From: a virus
IMG/VR virus record: IMGVR_UViG_3300018080_000060
Span: 1 to 40,972 of that record
Reading direction: 5' to 3' (one strand)
DNA length: 40,972 bases
This document shows, in pieces, positions 8,100 to 16,812 of the stretch. The translations under genes and the position numbers were made by a program. The first letter of the stretch is position 1. Each line of letters opens with the position of its first letter. The notes below the pieces were generated by a model. The model made no database searches and had not been told where the DNA came from. It saw only the letters and a program-made list of their open reading frames with translations.

Positions 8100-9146
8100 T
8101 TATGCGGTAAAGCTGTGGAATACGCCCTGGCGGTTCAGACCTTCACATACGAGCTGTCCTTTGGTGACGAACAGGCTGACGGATGCAAGCTGGTCAGTTG
8201 GCCGCTGAGGAGGATGGAAAAGGAAATGCTTCTTCGGGTCCCAAATGATGTACAGGTACTCGGTATTGATCATGTAGATCCGAAGCGCCGGGAAAGCAGA
8301 ATCCCAAATGTACTCAACGCCTTTGAACAGAAGTGCATTGGCAGAGATACCCGGATCGTGGATAGCTTTGTTGGCGTCCTTTACATACCGCTCCTGGGTG
8401 GTCAGTGAAGTCTCATAAAGTTCATGAGAATCACTGTTCGATACCAGCAGGTCAGGGTTGTCACCGTTCGAGCCGCCTGAGCAGTCGTTGAACAGGGTAC
8501 GAAGTTTGGTTATACCAGCACTGTTGTTACCAGTACCGAACGATGAACCGCCGCCAGTCTGGACCCTGTTGAACCATGGACCGACGCCGCTATTATAGTT
8601 CCTGGTGATACCGCCTACAGTGCCAGAAGTCTGTGAGGCTTCTGCCGTGGTGACGATATACTGAGGAATGCCAGCAAAGTTTTTGCTGGAGGCCAGGGCA
8701 TCAGCAGTCAGATGTTGGGTCAGAACCTTGCACGCTGATTTGTGTGCATTGTTCATCTTCTTCTGTGCCAGCTTCATCAGCTTTGCTTTGCCGCTGTTCT
8801 GGTCCATGTCCTCGTCGCTCAAGGTCACAGATCCGGCAACATAGCGCGGAAAGTACTGTGCATTCTCGAACTCAGAGTCGTTGTGAGTGGTATCGATCTT
8901 ATCAATATTGGAATAACCGGCCATGGTAGTGTTCTCGTTGGCAGTGATCGGCAGCAAATAGCTACGCCCGCCATCAAAAAACTTACCGAACTTTTTGCCG
9001 GTGTATTTGTACTCGTCCCTCATCGCCTTACAGAACCGTCCCAGGAAGGAAAACTTTTTGAAATAAGTGTCCCTCAGTTTAGTGCTGTAGTTGTTCATCG
9101 TAGTGACAACAAGGGAGCTGGCAAGATTCTCTGTCAGAGTTGCCAT
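8100..9146 (-). CDS. Major capsid protein
   Basis: A 348-residue protein preceded by GAGGTGA. Features typical of HK97-fold coats are a helical N-terminal arm (residues 1-50), a middle with YFPRYVAGSVTLSDEDM followed by a long helix rich in Lys and Ala, and an ending of beta strands (YLYIIWDPKKHFLFHPPQ). It lies directly after the acidic scaffold-like gene and before a decoration-like gene, the classic capsid order. Identification rests on order, size and this pattern. Confidence 0.8.
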   Translation of the reverse strand: MATLTENLASSLVVTTMNNYSTKLRDTYFKKFSFLGRFCKAMRDEYKYTGKKFGKFFDGGRSYLLPITANENTTMAGYSNIDKIDTTHNDSEFENAQYFPRYVAGSVTLSDEDMDQNSGKAKLMKLAQKKMNNAHKSACKVLTQHLTADALASSKNFAGIPQYIVTTAEASQTSGTVGGITRNYNSGVGPWFNRVQTGGGSSFGTGNNSAGITKLRTLFNDCSGGSNGDNPDLLVSNSDSHELYETSLTTQERYVKDANKAIHDPGISANALLFKGVEYIWDSAFPALRIYMINTEYLYIIWDPKKHFLFHPPQRPTDQLASVSLFVTKGQLVCEGLNRQGVFHSFTA

Positions 9147-9163
9147 TTTTTATTCACCTCGCT

Positions 9164-10273
9164 TTATTCGCTGAAACCGATGCCCAACTTTTCAGCAGTT
9201 TCATTGAACACCTTGGCGAAGTCCAATGATTCGTAGCCCGTAGAAACAAAGTTGGTGTTTTCGGGCTTCTTCTTACTGCTGGCCATGCTTGGCTTTGCGT
9301 GGGATTTCGGTTTCATTGTCTTGGCTATAACTTTTTTTGTCGCATCGCTTTCCCAGCGGGCACGTTGCTTGTCCATATTCTGGCCGAGGGCCAGGTTATA
9401 GGCGACTGTCGGTGAATAACCCTGCTTTACCAGGGGCATCATGTCAGCCTCAAGCTCTTTACGCGGTATCAGGTTGTCTTTCTCAATTGCCTGGTCGATT
9501 TGCAACAGCTCGTTATTGAATGCGTTATCTGCTTGCATCTGCTGAAATTCGTTCAGCCGCAATTGTACGGGGGCCATGGCGCTTTGGAACCGCTGATTGA
9601 TCTGGTGTTCCAGATACCTGTCAAGATTCCGCTGCAGCTCCCGGCCCTCCTCAGTCTCCGTATCGAAGATCTGCGGGGCTCCCTGAAGTGCTGGTTGTTG
9701 ATGTGACTGGATTGGATCTTGAGGTCGCGGCGGTTGATGCTGTTGCCGGACAGGCAATTCCTTGCCTTGAAGCAACAAATCCCAATCGCTCATGAAATCG
9801 GGATGTCTTTCCCCAAGAACGCCCATCGCGTTAGCGATTTCTTTCTTGAAGGCCGCAAGCTCTTCGGTTTTCTTGTTAATCAACCGGTCAGCTGATTTAA
9901 GTTTGGGCTCAAGTCTCTTCAACTCGTCTGGAGTGAAGTCTTTCGCCCATTCATGATTCAGCCAAGACTCGTCCCGAGTTCCTGACATTGCGTCAGGCTG
10001 CCCAGGTTCTTGCAAGGCGCTTTCATCTTGCTCTTCATCACCGTCTGAACGCTCCGTGTCCGCCGGTTCTCCGGCAGTAGGCTCACCTTCGTCCTGTGAT
10101 TCGGGGTTAGGTTGTGCGGGCTCTGGCTCACCACTGTCGCCTTTGCTGGAATCAATAACAACCAATCCGCCGGCGTTCAGATCTTCATCTGTGACACCGA
10201 CCTCTTTCATTGAATCGTTAAAGACTTCATCAAAGTCAACAATCGCTTCAGAATCTGCTTGGTTAGGGTCCAT
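9164..10273 (-). CDS. Capsid scaffolding protein
   Basis: A 369-residue protein. The ATG at 10271-10273 has AGGAG five bases upstream; the longer frame from 10357 crosses a hairpin and lacks a site. Residues 1-130 are acidic and low complexity (Asp, Glu, Ser, Pro, Gly, Gln). Residues 130-330 are helical and rich in Gln, Glu and Leu, and the C-terminus is basic (KKVIAKTMKPKSHAKPSMASSKKK), which would contact the coat. This acidic-helical-basic layout just upstream of the coat gene is that of a phage scaffold. Confidence 0.8.
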   Translation of the reverse strand: MDPNQADSEAIVDFDEVFNDSMKEVGVTDEDLNAGGLVVIDSSKGDSGEPEPAQPNPESQDEGEPTAGEPADTERSDGDEEQDESALQEPGQPDAMSGTRDESWLNHEWAKDFTPDELKRLEPKLKSADRLINKKTEELAAFKKEIANAMGVLGERHPDFMSDWDLLLQGKELPVRQQHQPPRPQDPIQSHQQPALQGAPQIFDTETEEGRELQRNLDRYLEHQINQRFQSAMAPVQLRLNEFQQMQADNAFNNELLQIDQAIEKDNLIPRKELEADMMPLVKQGYSPTVAYNLALGQNMDKQRARWESDATKKVIAKTMKPKSHAKPSMASSKKKPENTNFVSTGYESLDFAKVFNETAEKLGIGFSE

Positions 10274-10302
10274 TTTAACTCCTGGTGAGGGAGCAAAATG
10301 AA

Positions 10303-10348
10303 AAGCACACCAGCCCCTCCACCCGTGAGTGGAGATGCCAATGTGCTT
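10303..10348 (-). terminator. Two-tier hairpin ahead of the capsid genes
   Basis: On the minus strand an outer stem AAGCACA/TGTGCTT encloses an inner stem CTCCAC/GTGGAG, and the outer stem runs into TTTTCATTTT. It lies between the 59-residue gene and the scaffold gene. It could be a leaky intrinsic terminator, an attenuator, or a 5' stem that stabilises the capsid mRNA. It also lies just downstream of a candidate promoter at 10372-10400. Confidence 0.5.
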
Positions 10349-10371
10349 CACCGACATCTATTTATACAAAT

Positions 10372-10400
10372 AATATGGTATATCTGGCGCTATTTGTCAA
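10372..10400 (-). promoter_or_regulatory. Candidate leftward promoter for capsid genes
   Basis: The minus strand has TTGACA (10395-10400), 17 bases, then CATATT (10372-10377); a TATTAT at 10370-10375 would give 19-base spacing. A second TTGACA lies further upstream. The -35 element overlaps the stop of the 59-residue gene. The -10 match is only fair. Confidence 0.35.
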
Positions 10401-10576
10401 CTTCTCTTGTTGTCAAGTAACCAGTTCTCCTGCTTTACAACGCGATATAAACGCCCCTCCTTGAATTTCAGGGTGTATTCGCTCCAGGTATCCTTGTTGA
10501 CATCTTTGATAATGTTGTCCAACACCTGGCGCAATATCGCTACATTTTGCCTTTGTCTGTCTGTAAACTCTTTCAT
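10397..10576 (-). CDS. Small hypothetical protein (59 aa)
   Basis: A 59-residue protein, MKEFTDRQRQNVAILRQVLD at its start, rich in Lys, Asn, Asp and Gln and probably helical. The ATG overlaps the TGA of the upstream zinc-ribbon gene (ATGA), so it is translationally coupled in the terminase-to-scaffold run. No family recognised. It is one codon shorter than the usual 60-residue cut-off and is easily missed. Confidence 0.75.
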   Translation of the reverse strand: MKEFTDRQRQNVAILRQVLDNIIKDVNKDTWSEYTLKFKEGRLYRVVKQENWLLDNKRS

Positions 10577-10911
10577 GTTTTCTTCATATTGAAAAAGTGT
10601 TTTTGCTTTTTATCTATTCGCTGTGGCGGCCCTTCATCCTTTACTCTAAGGTTCCTTTTGTTCAGCTCGTCCCGGAAATGTTTGCGGCTCTTTATCCAGA
10701 CACCCTCCTTGCTCATGTGCTCTGCAAAGAACCCTTTGCCGGACAGCTCGCTATATGGGTCGTCAACCAGGCTGCTGGCATAGTTTGTAAAGTCTATCTT
10801 CCTGCGACTCCCACATTTTGGACACGCTGGGAGATCGCCTTGCGTTGTCATCACGTATTCTTCAGTCTCGCCACAGTCTGGATTCTGGCATTTAAGGTCA
10901 TGAAAAGGCAT
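10573..10911 (-). CDS. Zinc-ribbon protein (FmdB-like)
   Basis: A 112-residue protein with an N-terminal zinc ribbon: MPFHDLKCQNPDCGE gives C-x4-C, and ACPKCGSRR gives C-x2-C about 16 residues later. The remainder is charged and helical. Small FmdB-like zinc ribbons often lie beside phage terminase genes; their exact function is not known. The gene overlaps the end of the large terminase by 14 bases. Confidence 0.7.
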   Translation of the reverse strand: MPFHDLKCQNPDCGETEEYVMTTQGDLPACPKCGSRRKIDFTNYASSLVDDPYSELSGKGFFAEHMSKEGVWIKSRKHFRDELNKRNLRVKDEGPPQRIDKKQKHFFNMKKT

Positions 10912-12301
10912 ATCCGTCGTCCTCCATATCGTCCCAGCCCATCAGATCATAGTTCTCCTGCTGGCCGCTTACCATGTCCATGTACTCAATCGTTCCGAAC
11001 TCTGGCATCCGGCGCATCTTTGGCCTGCGCGGTCTGCTCATGATAAAGTACCGGAAAGCGTCACAAGCATGATCGTTTACCTGGACCGGTTCCTCTTTGT
11101 TGCTCTTGAGGCCGCTTGAGTCCAGCTCGGCCCAGCGATAGTTCATTATCTCTTTGATAGTGTTCTTGCAGTGGTTGAAGAAATAAACATTCGCGTTGCC
11201 CTGTTTGTCCAGTTCCAGATGTTCTTTACACCGCATGATGCCCGGCATACGCTCGTTATGGCCCAGCCTGATTGGTATGCCCTGCTCCTGAAACTGCGAC
11301 AGAACACTTTCCCTGCCGTATACCTGCTTGGTAATGCTGGGGTCACCAACATTGTATTCGTATACTTCGTCAGGATACTTGGAGTGGACATATGCCGCAT
11401 GTTGACGCGGTTCCATGTTCGACTGATAATGCTCGTCATAGCAATATAGCCGACCGGTGGCCGGGTCCATAGTCCACCATAAAAACGCTGTCGGGTTGCG
11501 GTAGCCCCAGTCCATGGCACGCCACCGTTTCCAGCCGACAGGGATCTCGAACGGCTGTATCACATGCACGTTCGGATTAAATTCCTCGTATATCTGCCCC
11601 TCGAACGCTGACCAATCACCCTCTACAAACCGCCTTACCCAGCTATCTGGATGCAAGTCTCTGAGCCTGTCTACATAGCCTGCTGGCAGGTTGGGGTTAT
11701 CGGTAGGGAGTGCCTGAACAAATGCGATGTTGTCCGGCAGCGTACCCATCATATACCGGTCATAAATCAACTTCTTGATCCAGCCAGGGCCAGGGTTGGC
11801 TGTGAACAGCCCCTGATACCTTGGCCGCACACCCTTCATCGGGCCATGTGGAAGTACTATACGTAAGCGTGCCGCCATCTGACTGAAAGCATAGTACGGT
11901 AGCTCAGCAGCTTCGTCCCAGCCGAACAGACTGATGCTTGGACCTTGCAGCGACTCCTCTGAATCCGCACCTATAAAATGTGTCTCTGAACCGTTGATCC
12001 ATTTCACTATGAACTTCGACTCTAACCACGTATACAGGTCAGGTGGCACCACATCCATGTGCGCCTTCAAGATTGTCTTACGTATGTCAACCTTCTTATG
12101 ACGGCCTAGCATAGTCATTGTGTACGGATAATGCATACAATGCCAGGCGTTATGACGGGCCAGCCACCACGACTTACCGCCACCGACCGCGCCTCCATAG
12201 AATATAAACTCTTTATCGAGGTTGTGCGCGTACATCTGTTTCTGCGATGCACGAATGTCATATTCAAAGTCGATGTTTATTTCGTTGGATGCGCGAGTCA
12301 T
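10898..12301 (-). CDS. terL: Terminase large subunit (DNA packaging ATPase/nuclease)
   Basis: A 467-residue packaging motor. Residues 36-44 are the Walker A loop (GGAVGGGKS). Residues 124-130 with D129 and E130 (SLFGWDE) are Walker B plus the catalytic Glu, and LFTANPG at 165-171 is the coupling motif. The C-terminal RNase H-type nuclease has D264 (MDWGYRNP), D320 (NVGDPS) and D410/D414 (NDHACDAFRY). It pumps DNA into proheads through the portal and cuts concatemers. The ATG overlaps the end of the portal gene by 4 bases. Confidence 0.95.
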   Translation of the reverse strand: MTRASNEINIDFEYDIRASQKQMYAHNLDKEFIFYGGAVGGGKSWWLARHNAWHCMHYPYTMTMLGRHKKVDIRKTILKAHMDVVPPDLYTWLESKFIVKWINGSETHFIGADSEESLQGPSISLFGWDEAAELPYYAFSQMAARLRIVLPHGPMKGVRPRYQGLFTANPGPGWIKKLIYDRYMMGTLPDNIAFVQALPTDNPNLPAGYVDRLRDLHPDSWVRRFVEGDWSAFEGQIYEEFNPNVHVIQPFEIPVGWKRWRAMDWGYRNPTAFLWWTMDPATGRLYCYDEHYQSNMEPRQHAAYVHSKYPDEVYEYNVGDPSITKQVYGRESVLSQFQEQGIPIRLGHNERMPGIMRCKEHLELDKQGNANVYFFNHCKNTIKEIMNYRWAELDSSGLKSNKEEPVQVNDHACDAFRYFIMSRPRRPKMRRMPEFGTIEYMDMVSGQQENYDLMGWDDMEDDGYAFS

Positions 12302-14430
12302 ACGTCAAATGCCATCTGCATACCTTTCATTTTAATGTCGTCTGACATCTCCTGTTCTCTGGGCTCTATAGGGAGAACTTCTGGCAGAGGCGCCATTGGT
12401 GCTTCCATTGGCGCTTCTTGCGGGATCATCTCCTGCGTCTCTGGCGGGAGCATGTCAGGGCCTGGCGGCAGCTGTGGTGGCATTGCAGACTCCATAGGAG
12501 CCGACTGGGCCTCAAGGATCTGGCGGCATCGGCTCTTCAAGTCCTTCATGACCTGCATTACCTCGCTGTCCTCTGATATGCCCCAGACCGTTTTCGCCAC
12601 AATGGTAGCCATGCTCAACGACATCAACAAGCTGTTGGCACTGGCCAGAGAAGCTATAGGGTTCGGCTGGTTCGGGTCGTTGACCATGTAAATGCCTAAT
12701 ATCCAGTTGTCGAGCCCCATAAGATAGCTCTGGAAATCCTGGAAATAAGCCTTTTCCAGCTCTGGCGGCCTGCGCAGCGTTTCGCTGGTGTCTATCCTGA
12801 ACCGGAACATGTTCCTGATCTCTTCCTTGGTCCAGTCGGGCCACATTGCCGCACGCTCTGGGCCCAGGATCTTTTCAAGGATCGGGTACGGAAGATCATT
12901 TTCCATGATCAGCTGCGCCCAGCCCGTAAAAATCTCATGGAAGAATTGGCCGACTATCGACCGGGTGCTGATGTTCCTGTCTGCTCGCGACTGGTCTTCG
13001 CTCACTATCTGCGTAGCTGTCTTCCTGTCGCCCTGCGTACTCTCATGACCCTGTGCTGAATGGCTTATGCCAGCGCCACGCTGCAGCTCGTCGTCGACCT
13101 TACGCATGATATTGAACGATGTGGAACTCATCTCAGTACCACGGGCCTGCCAGACCATATCGCCCAGCCGCTTGCCGCCCTCAACCTTGACACCTAACAC
13201 CTTATCGCGATTAGGCTGCCTGATGGCGTACTGCGCCTCCTTGGGCAGCGAATCATCCATCAGTGTCATGCCGCTTGGGTTCTTGGTCACTGACTCGGCA
13301 GAACTGCTCAACATGTCATTCTTCAAATCAATGAGCTTGGTCTGCCCTTCCCACATGTTCAAGTGGTTCCAGCTCTCGTCGCCCTCAACCATGATCAAGA
13401 ATATGTAAGGATCCAGCAACTCAGTTGCGCTCCACGCATAAGGGCGCGGCGGCTTCACGAACTCCTGGCGACCGTCCATGACATAGCTGACCTCGCGGTT
13501 AACACAGTCCCAACACTCATAAATATAGATCCGCTCGCTGTCTGGATCGGAACAAATGTTGTCGCCCTCGTCACCGGTCATGTAATACGAGCCTTCGTCG
13601 ATATACCGTTTCCGGGGAGTCAGATAGTGTTGGATCTCTTCCCAGGTAAGATCATAATCATCGTGCGCTTCCTTGGGCGTCAGCTCCAGCCGCTCAATGG
13701 CCCAGCGCCGGTACTTGGGTAGCCGACAGTGAGGATCAATAACAACACTCTCGGGCGCACATGAGTAAATCCACGGGCCGTAACCGGTCATGTCCATGCC
13801 GTGACGCATGATGGTCTGGTGGGTCAGGTAATTGTCCTCCGCCTCCATAACGTCGATCTCGTCGTTCGCCTCCTGGATATAACCGCCCATCATCTGCCGG
13901 AACATGCCGGCGTCTGGCGGCTCCTCCATAGACTGGAACTTCTCCGCAACGAACTCCTTTAAAAGCTGGCCGCGAGTCTGGTCCATAAGATCCTTGTCTG
14001 GCTCTACGCCGTCAAACCCGATCTTGGCCACACTCCAGCGACGCATAGAACTCTGCTTAACACAGTCCTTGGCCGCGCTGATCATGTCCTTTTCCTGGAT
14101 ATAATGCTGCATCACATTCTGGAAATCATGGCCTAACGCACGCGCCTCCTCAGTGTTGCGCTTCGGAACCATGAACATCTCCAGCTGATAGCGCGTGAAC
14201 TGTGTCAAGTAAATGCTCACATAGTGGAATATCTCGTTGATACTCACCTTGTCCGGGCGCTTCCGCTTGTCGCGCTGCATCTCGAACATATACCGCTGCA
14301 CTATCTCACGGTCACGGCGGTCCTTTTCCTCGTAAAGACGACGGGCATGCTGGTTCCGGTCCTGCCAGATCCGTACCTTGCCCTTCTCGTCCTCTTTCTC
14401 GTAAATGTATAAGCGCCCTTCTTCTCTCAT
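12298..14430 (-). CDS. Portal protein
   Basis: A 710-residue portal of podovirus type. The N-terminal half is highly charged and helical (DRNQHARRLYEEKDRRDREI, then FHYVSIYLTQFTRYQLEMF). The middle has the wing/stem-like sequence with SSSAESVTKNPSGM and RQPNRDKVLGVKVEGG, then a long helix through GISHSAQGHEST. The last 60 residues are Pro/Met/Glu-rich and low complexity. It forms the dodecameric DNA channel at the head vertex. Identified by size, the 'EMFMVPKRN' style N-terminus and position next to terL. Confidence 0.85.
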   Translation of the reverse strand: MREEGRLYIYEKEDEKGKVRIWQDRNQHARRLYEEKDRRDREIVQRYMFEMQRDKRKRPDKVSINEIFHYVSIYLTQFTRYQLEMFMVPKRNTEEARALGHDFQNVMQHYIQEKDMISAAKDCVKQSSMRRWSVAKIGFDGVEPDKDLMDQTRGQLLKEFVAEKFQSMEEPPDAGMFRQMMGGYIQEANDEIDVMEAEDNYLTHQTIMRHGMDMTGYGPWIYSCAPESVVIDPHCRLPKYRRWAIERLELTPKEAHDDYDLTWEEIQHYLTPRKRYIDEGSYYMTGDEGDNICSDPDSERIYIYECWDCVNREVSYVMDGRQEFVKPPRPYAWSATELLDPYIFLIMVEGDESWNHLNMWEGQTKLIDLKNDMLSSSAESVTKNPSGMTLMDDSLPKEAQYAIRQPNRDKVLGVKVEGGKRLGDMVWQARGTEMSSTSFNIMRKVDDELQRGAGISHSAQGHESTQGDRKTATQIVSEDQSRADRNISTRSIVGQFFHEIFTGWAQLIMENDLPYPILEKILGPERAAMWPDWTKEEIRNMFRFRIDTSETLRRPPELEKAYFQDFQSYLMGLDNWILGIYMVNDPNQPNPIASLASANSLLMSLSMATIVAKTVWGISEDSEVMQVMKDLKSRCRQILEAQSAPMESAMPPQLPPGPDMLPPETQEMIPQEAPMEAPMAPLPEVLPIEPREQEMSDDIKMKGMQMAFDV

Positions 14431-14945
14431 TTGCCTGCCTTCTTCTTCTTACCCTTGAGATGGTCGATCAGTGCCTCAGAAAGCTCCACAGCGAAGTCCC
14501 AGCCCTGGCGCATGCAATAAAAATCACACTGCCGGTCATACTGAGGCATCGACGCCTGGTCGTAGTCCTTGCCGATCTCTAGGAACATGGCGATAATCGC
14601 ATCGATATCCTTCTCGTCGATCCGGTCGCCGTCACGGTCCCTGGCCTTGATGAACTCCTTGCAACGCATTACGAATGTCTCATAGCCCGCACGGTGCGCG
14701 TTCTTGCCGCTGTAGTGCTCCGCTATGTCGGCATGCTTTACCTCGTTGTAAGCGCGGCCAATTATGTTGATCACTACCTCCCAATAGCCCGCGTGCTGGT
14801 TGCTCCAGAACCGCTTGTCGCCTGGGTTCATCTTAGGCAGACCGCGATCCTTGATCATCTGGTCGTTCCAGCCGTTATGAGTAAAAATCACTTCCCGGAT
14901 TGCGTGCGGTACGCCGCCGTCTGCTGATGTCTGATTGAGTGTCAT
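14427..14945 (-). CDS. Hypothetical protein near portal (172 aa)
   Basis: A 172-residue, mostly helical, acidic-to-basic protein ending in GKKKKAGK. It contains a DRDGDRIDEKD stretch and many aromatic residues (FTHNGWNDQMI, FWSNQHAGYWEVV). The ATG and stop overlap or abut both neighbours (ATGA into the portal). No family recognised; the packaging-gene context suggests a packaging or head-assembly accessory role, but this is inference only. Confidence 0.7.
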   Translation of the reverse strand: MTLNQTSADGGVPHAIREVIFTHNGWNDQMIKDRGLPKMNPGDKRFWSNQHAGYWEVVINIIGRAYNEVKHADIAEHYSGKNAHRAGYETFVMRCKEFIKARDRDGDRIDEKDIDAIIAMFLEIGKDYDQASMPQYDRQCDFYCMRQGWDFAVELSEALIDHLKGKKKKAGK

Positions 14946-14946
14946 G

Positions 14947-15276
14947 CTACTTCTCCTTCTTGGCAGATTTCTTGGCTGCCTTCTTGTCGCGCTTCTGGAC
15001 CTCTTTCTCCTCGTCGTACTCCTCGTACTTCAGACGTAAACCGTTCTCGGTCTCCAACTCAGTGATGCCCGATATCTGCATGATCCACATGCCTGGACAT
15101 ACAGGCCGTACGCCCTCGCGGCACAATGCGATGCCATGATCTTTCATAGGCTTGTGGCATAATGAGCACAAATCAGTCGAGTTCTGGTCATACGGAGAGA
15201 TGTGGTCCAGGTCGCCATGCTTCTCCCACTTGTTGCCATCGTATATCTCTGGCGGTTGCTTTTTCTTGAATTTCAT
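14947..15276 (-). CDS. Small Cys-containing hypothetical protein (109 aa)
   Basis: A 109-residue protein with a lysine-rich start (MKFKKKQPPE), a central possible zinc site (LCSLCHKPMKDHG, then C and C in LCREGVRPVCPG), and a C-terminal basic tail of Lys, Ala and Glu repeats. It may bind nucleic acid through the zinc site and basic tail. No named family. It lies in tight order between the 129-residue and 172-residue genes. Confidence 0.65.
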   Translation of the reverse strand: MKFKKKQPPEIYDGNKWEKHGDLDHISPYDQNSTDLCSLCHKPMKDHGIALCREGVRPVCPGMWIMQISGITELETENGLRLKYEEYDEEKEVQKRDKKAAKKSAKKEK

Positions 15277-15280
15277 TTGT

Positions 15281-15670
15281 TCACTCCTTTACAATTTTGA
15301 TCGTGATGGTACCTTGTGTGTCTTCTGAGAATGCCAATATTGGCTTATTGTCTGTCAGCCGCCGCAGGCGGGAGTTTTCTTCTTCGAGGTGTTTGGCAAA
15401 TGCAACGTTTTCATCATTGTTTTTTTTTACGCTCTTTAGCAATGTAGTTAAGTATGAAACCTCTTGTTTTAATTGAACTATCTCGTCTGCCAAGGACTGA
15501 TTGGTTTTCAGGAGGTCGCCTTCCTTCGCGGCCTTGAATAGCTCGGAGTCTTTATAGGCCGCCGGGCCAGTGAATTCAGCTAATACAATGAAGTCGTTGT
15601 CCGCAGTTGAAATCCTTTCGTAAACCGCGTATTTGCCGACACCATGTCTTTCTGTCTTGTAATTACTCAT
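15281..15670 (-). CDS. Coiled-coil hypothetical protein (129 aa)
   Basis: A 129-residue protein. The middle (about residues 55-105) has heptad-like Leu spacing and many Glu/Lys/Asn residues (LADEIVQLKQEVSYLTTLLK), indicating a coiled coil; the C-terminus is a short beta segment (GTITIKIVKE). Its ATG overlaps the stop of the proline-rich gene. The function is unknown. Confidence 0.7.
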   Translation of the reverse strand: MSNYKTERHGVGKYAVYERISTADNDFIVLAEFTGPAAYKDSELFKAAKEGDLLKTNQSLADEIVQLKQEVSYLTTLLKSVKKNNDENVAFAKHLEEENSRLRRLTDNKPILAFSEDTQGTITIKIVKE

Positions 15671-16128
15671 TGATTCCTGCCTCCTGTAATTACCTTGTTA
15701 TACAGCCACCTGCATACCCGTTGTTTGCCAAGCTGTATTTGTATGTCAATATCTCGCTCCCAACGAGCCCAGTCGTCAACTGGTTGGAAATACCATGTTA
15801 TCGGTACGTTACCGTAAGGGTTTTGAAAATTTGGAATCTGTGTTGAGCCGCTAGTACTATAGGGGGGCTGGGGCCTCGGGGGGGCGGTGGGGGGCGGGCA
15901 GGAGGTTGAGGAGGGGGCTACCGATTCCGGGCCGTTTCCGGCGGCCTCCTGCCTGCTGCGCTCGTCGCCTGCACGCGTTAGGCTCGACTCGCTCTGGGAT
16001 CGCTCTTCTCTCTTTTTATATTGCATTTTCTTTCTCTGTTTTGTCGGGAAGGGGTGGGAGTAAAAGCCTCCGGCGGAGGTGGTGATCTGTGGCATTTTCC
16101 AGCGTATGCGATACATTATCTCATTCAT
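15667..16128 (-). CDS. Proline-rich-linker hypothetical protein
   Basis: A 153-residue protein. I start at ATG 16126-16128, which overlaps the end of the small terminase; the longer frame from 16275 lies wholly inside that gene. The order is a basic N-terminus (residues 1-50), a Ser/Arg/Glu stretch, a Pro-rich linker near residues 76-90 encoded by a C-tract-rich run, and a C-terminal domain with VDDWARWERDIDIQIQLG. The start is uncertain: ATG near 16027 is an alternative. The function is unknown. Confidence 0.55.
   Translation of the reverse strand: MNEIMYRIRWKMPQITTSAGGFYSHPFPTKQRKKMQYKKREERSQSESSLTRAGDERSRQEAAGNGPESVAPSSTSCPPPTAPPRPQPPYSTSGSTQIPNFQNPYGNVPITWYFQPVDDWARWERDIDIQIQLGKQRVCRWLYNKVITGGRNQ
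15862..15918 (+). other. G-rich tract with G-quadruplex potential
   Basis: The plus strand has many runs of three to seven G within about 57 bases, separated by one to six bases. It lies inside the proline-rich gene read from the opposite strand, so the G-rich strand is the template for the late mRNA. Confidence 0.6.
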
Positions 16129-16720
16129 TGCCTTTAGTGGCGGGAGTCTCTTCAATTTTACGTGGATTTTTACGTGAATTTTTACCCTTTTCTTGCTTCT
16201 TAGCCTTGTTTGCCTCATTTGTAACGTCGATGACAGTCTGAGCATCTTCCCCAGCACCAGGAGGTAAAGCGCCACCCAGGAACGGGATCTTATTGTTTAT
16301 TACAATGACCGGGGCCGGCTTACTGTTACCAGTCGGCACGCCCTGTTGTCTGTTAAGTATATCCTTAGCTACCTGTATCGCAACATTTTCGATCTTGGGG
16401 TCGACCTCTTCCCCTTCTCTCATCGATAAATACTTGCGGAGAACCCGGCCATACACTTGCAGGGCCTGGGTTTCGAGTACCTTGAGTGCGTCGGGGCCTT
16501 CGTATGTAAGGGCCTGGACGCGTGCTTGCACTACAGGCCGTTTCAGTGTCTGTCCTACGTGGGACAGATCTTTCTTTAATTCTCTAGCTATTTCAGACCT
16601 TGTATAGCCAAGGGCGTAGAGAAAAGCGACGGCCTCCCAATCAGGATGAGCATAAATTGGAGTATATGCCTCACTAGTTGGTTTGGTCCCTGCTAATGCC
16701 CTACGACCGCGACCAGACAT
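16121..16720 (-). CDS. terS: Terminase small subunit
   Basis: A 199-residue DNA-recognition subunit with AGGTGAG before the ATG. Residues 27-62 form a helix-turn-helix (EAVAFLYALGYTRSEIAREL), then a central helical oligomerisation region (LETQALQVYGRVLRKYL). The C-terminus is low complexity and basic (KAKKQEKGKNSRKNPRK), suited to contacts with DNA or the large subunit. It is near the 5' end of the late block, with terL about 4 kb downstream rather than adjacent. Confidence 0.85.
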   Translation of the reverse strand: MSGRGRRALAGTKPTSEAYTPIYAHPDWEAVAFLYALGYTRSEIARELKKDLSHVGQTLKRPVVQARVQALTYEGPDALKVLETQALQVYGRVLRKYLSMREGEEVDPKIENVAIQVAKDILNRQQGVPTGNSKPAPVIVINNKIPFLGGALPPGAGEDAQTVIDVTNEANKAKKQEKGKNSRKNPRKIEETPATKGNE

Positions 16721-16756
16721 ATCTCACCTAGCTTGTAGAGGATTTGTTATAACACC

Positions 16757-16774
16757 GGGGCGAAACGCCCCACT
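16757..16774 (-). other. Hairpin GGGGCG/CGCCCC upstream of terS
   Basis: A 6-bp GC-only stem with a 3-base loop in the terS leader. It has no T-run, so it is not a standard terminator. An almost identical 18-base sequence occurs on the plus strand at 20487-20504. Confidence 0.55.
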
Positions 16775-16812
16775 TACATCCAAGATAACACAAAAGACCT
16801 AAATAACAAAAC

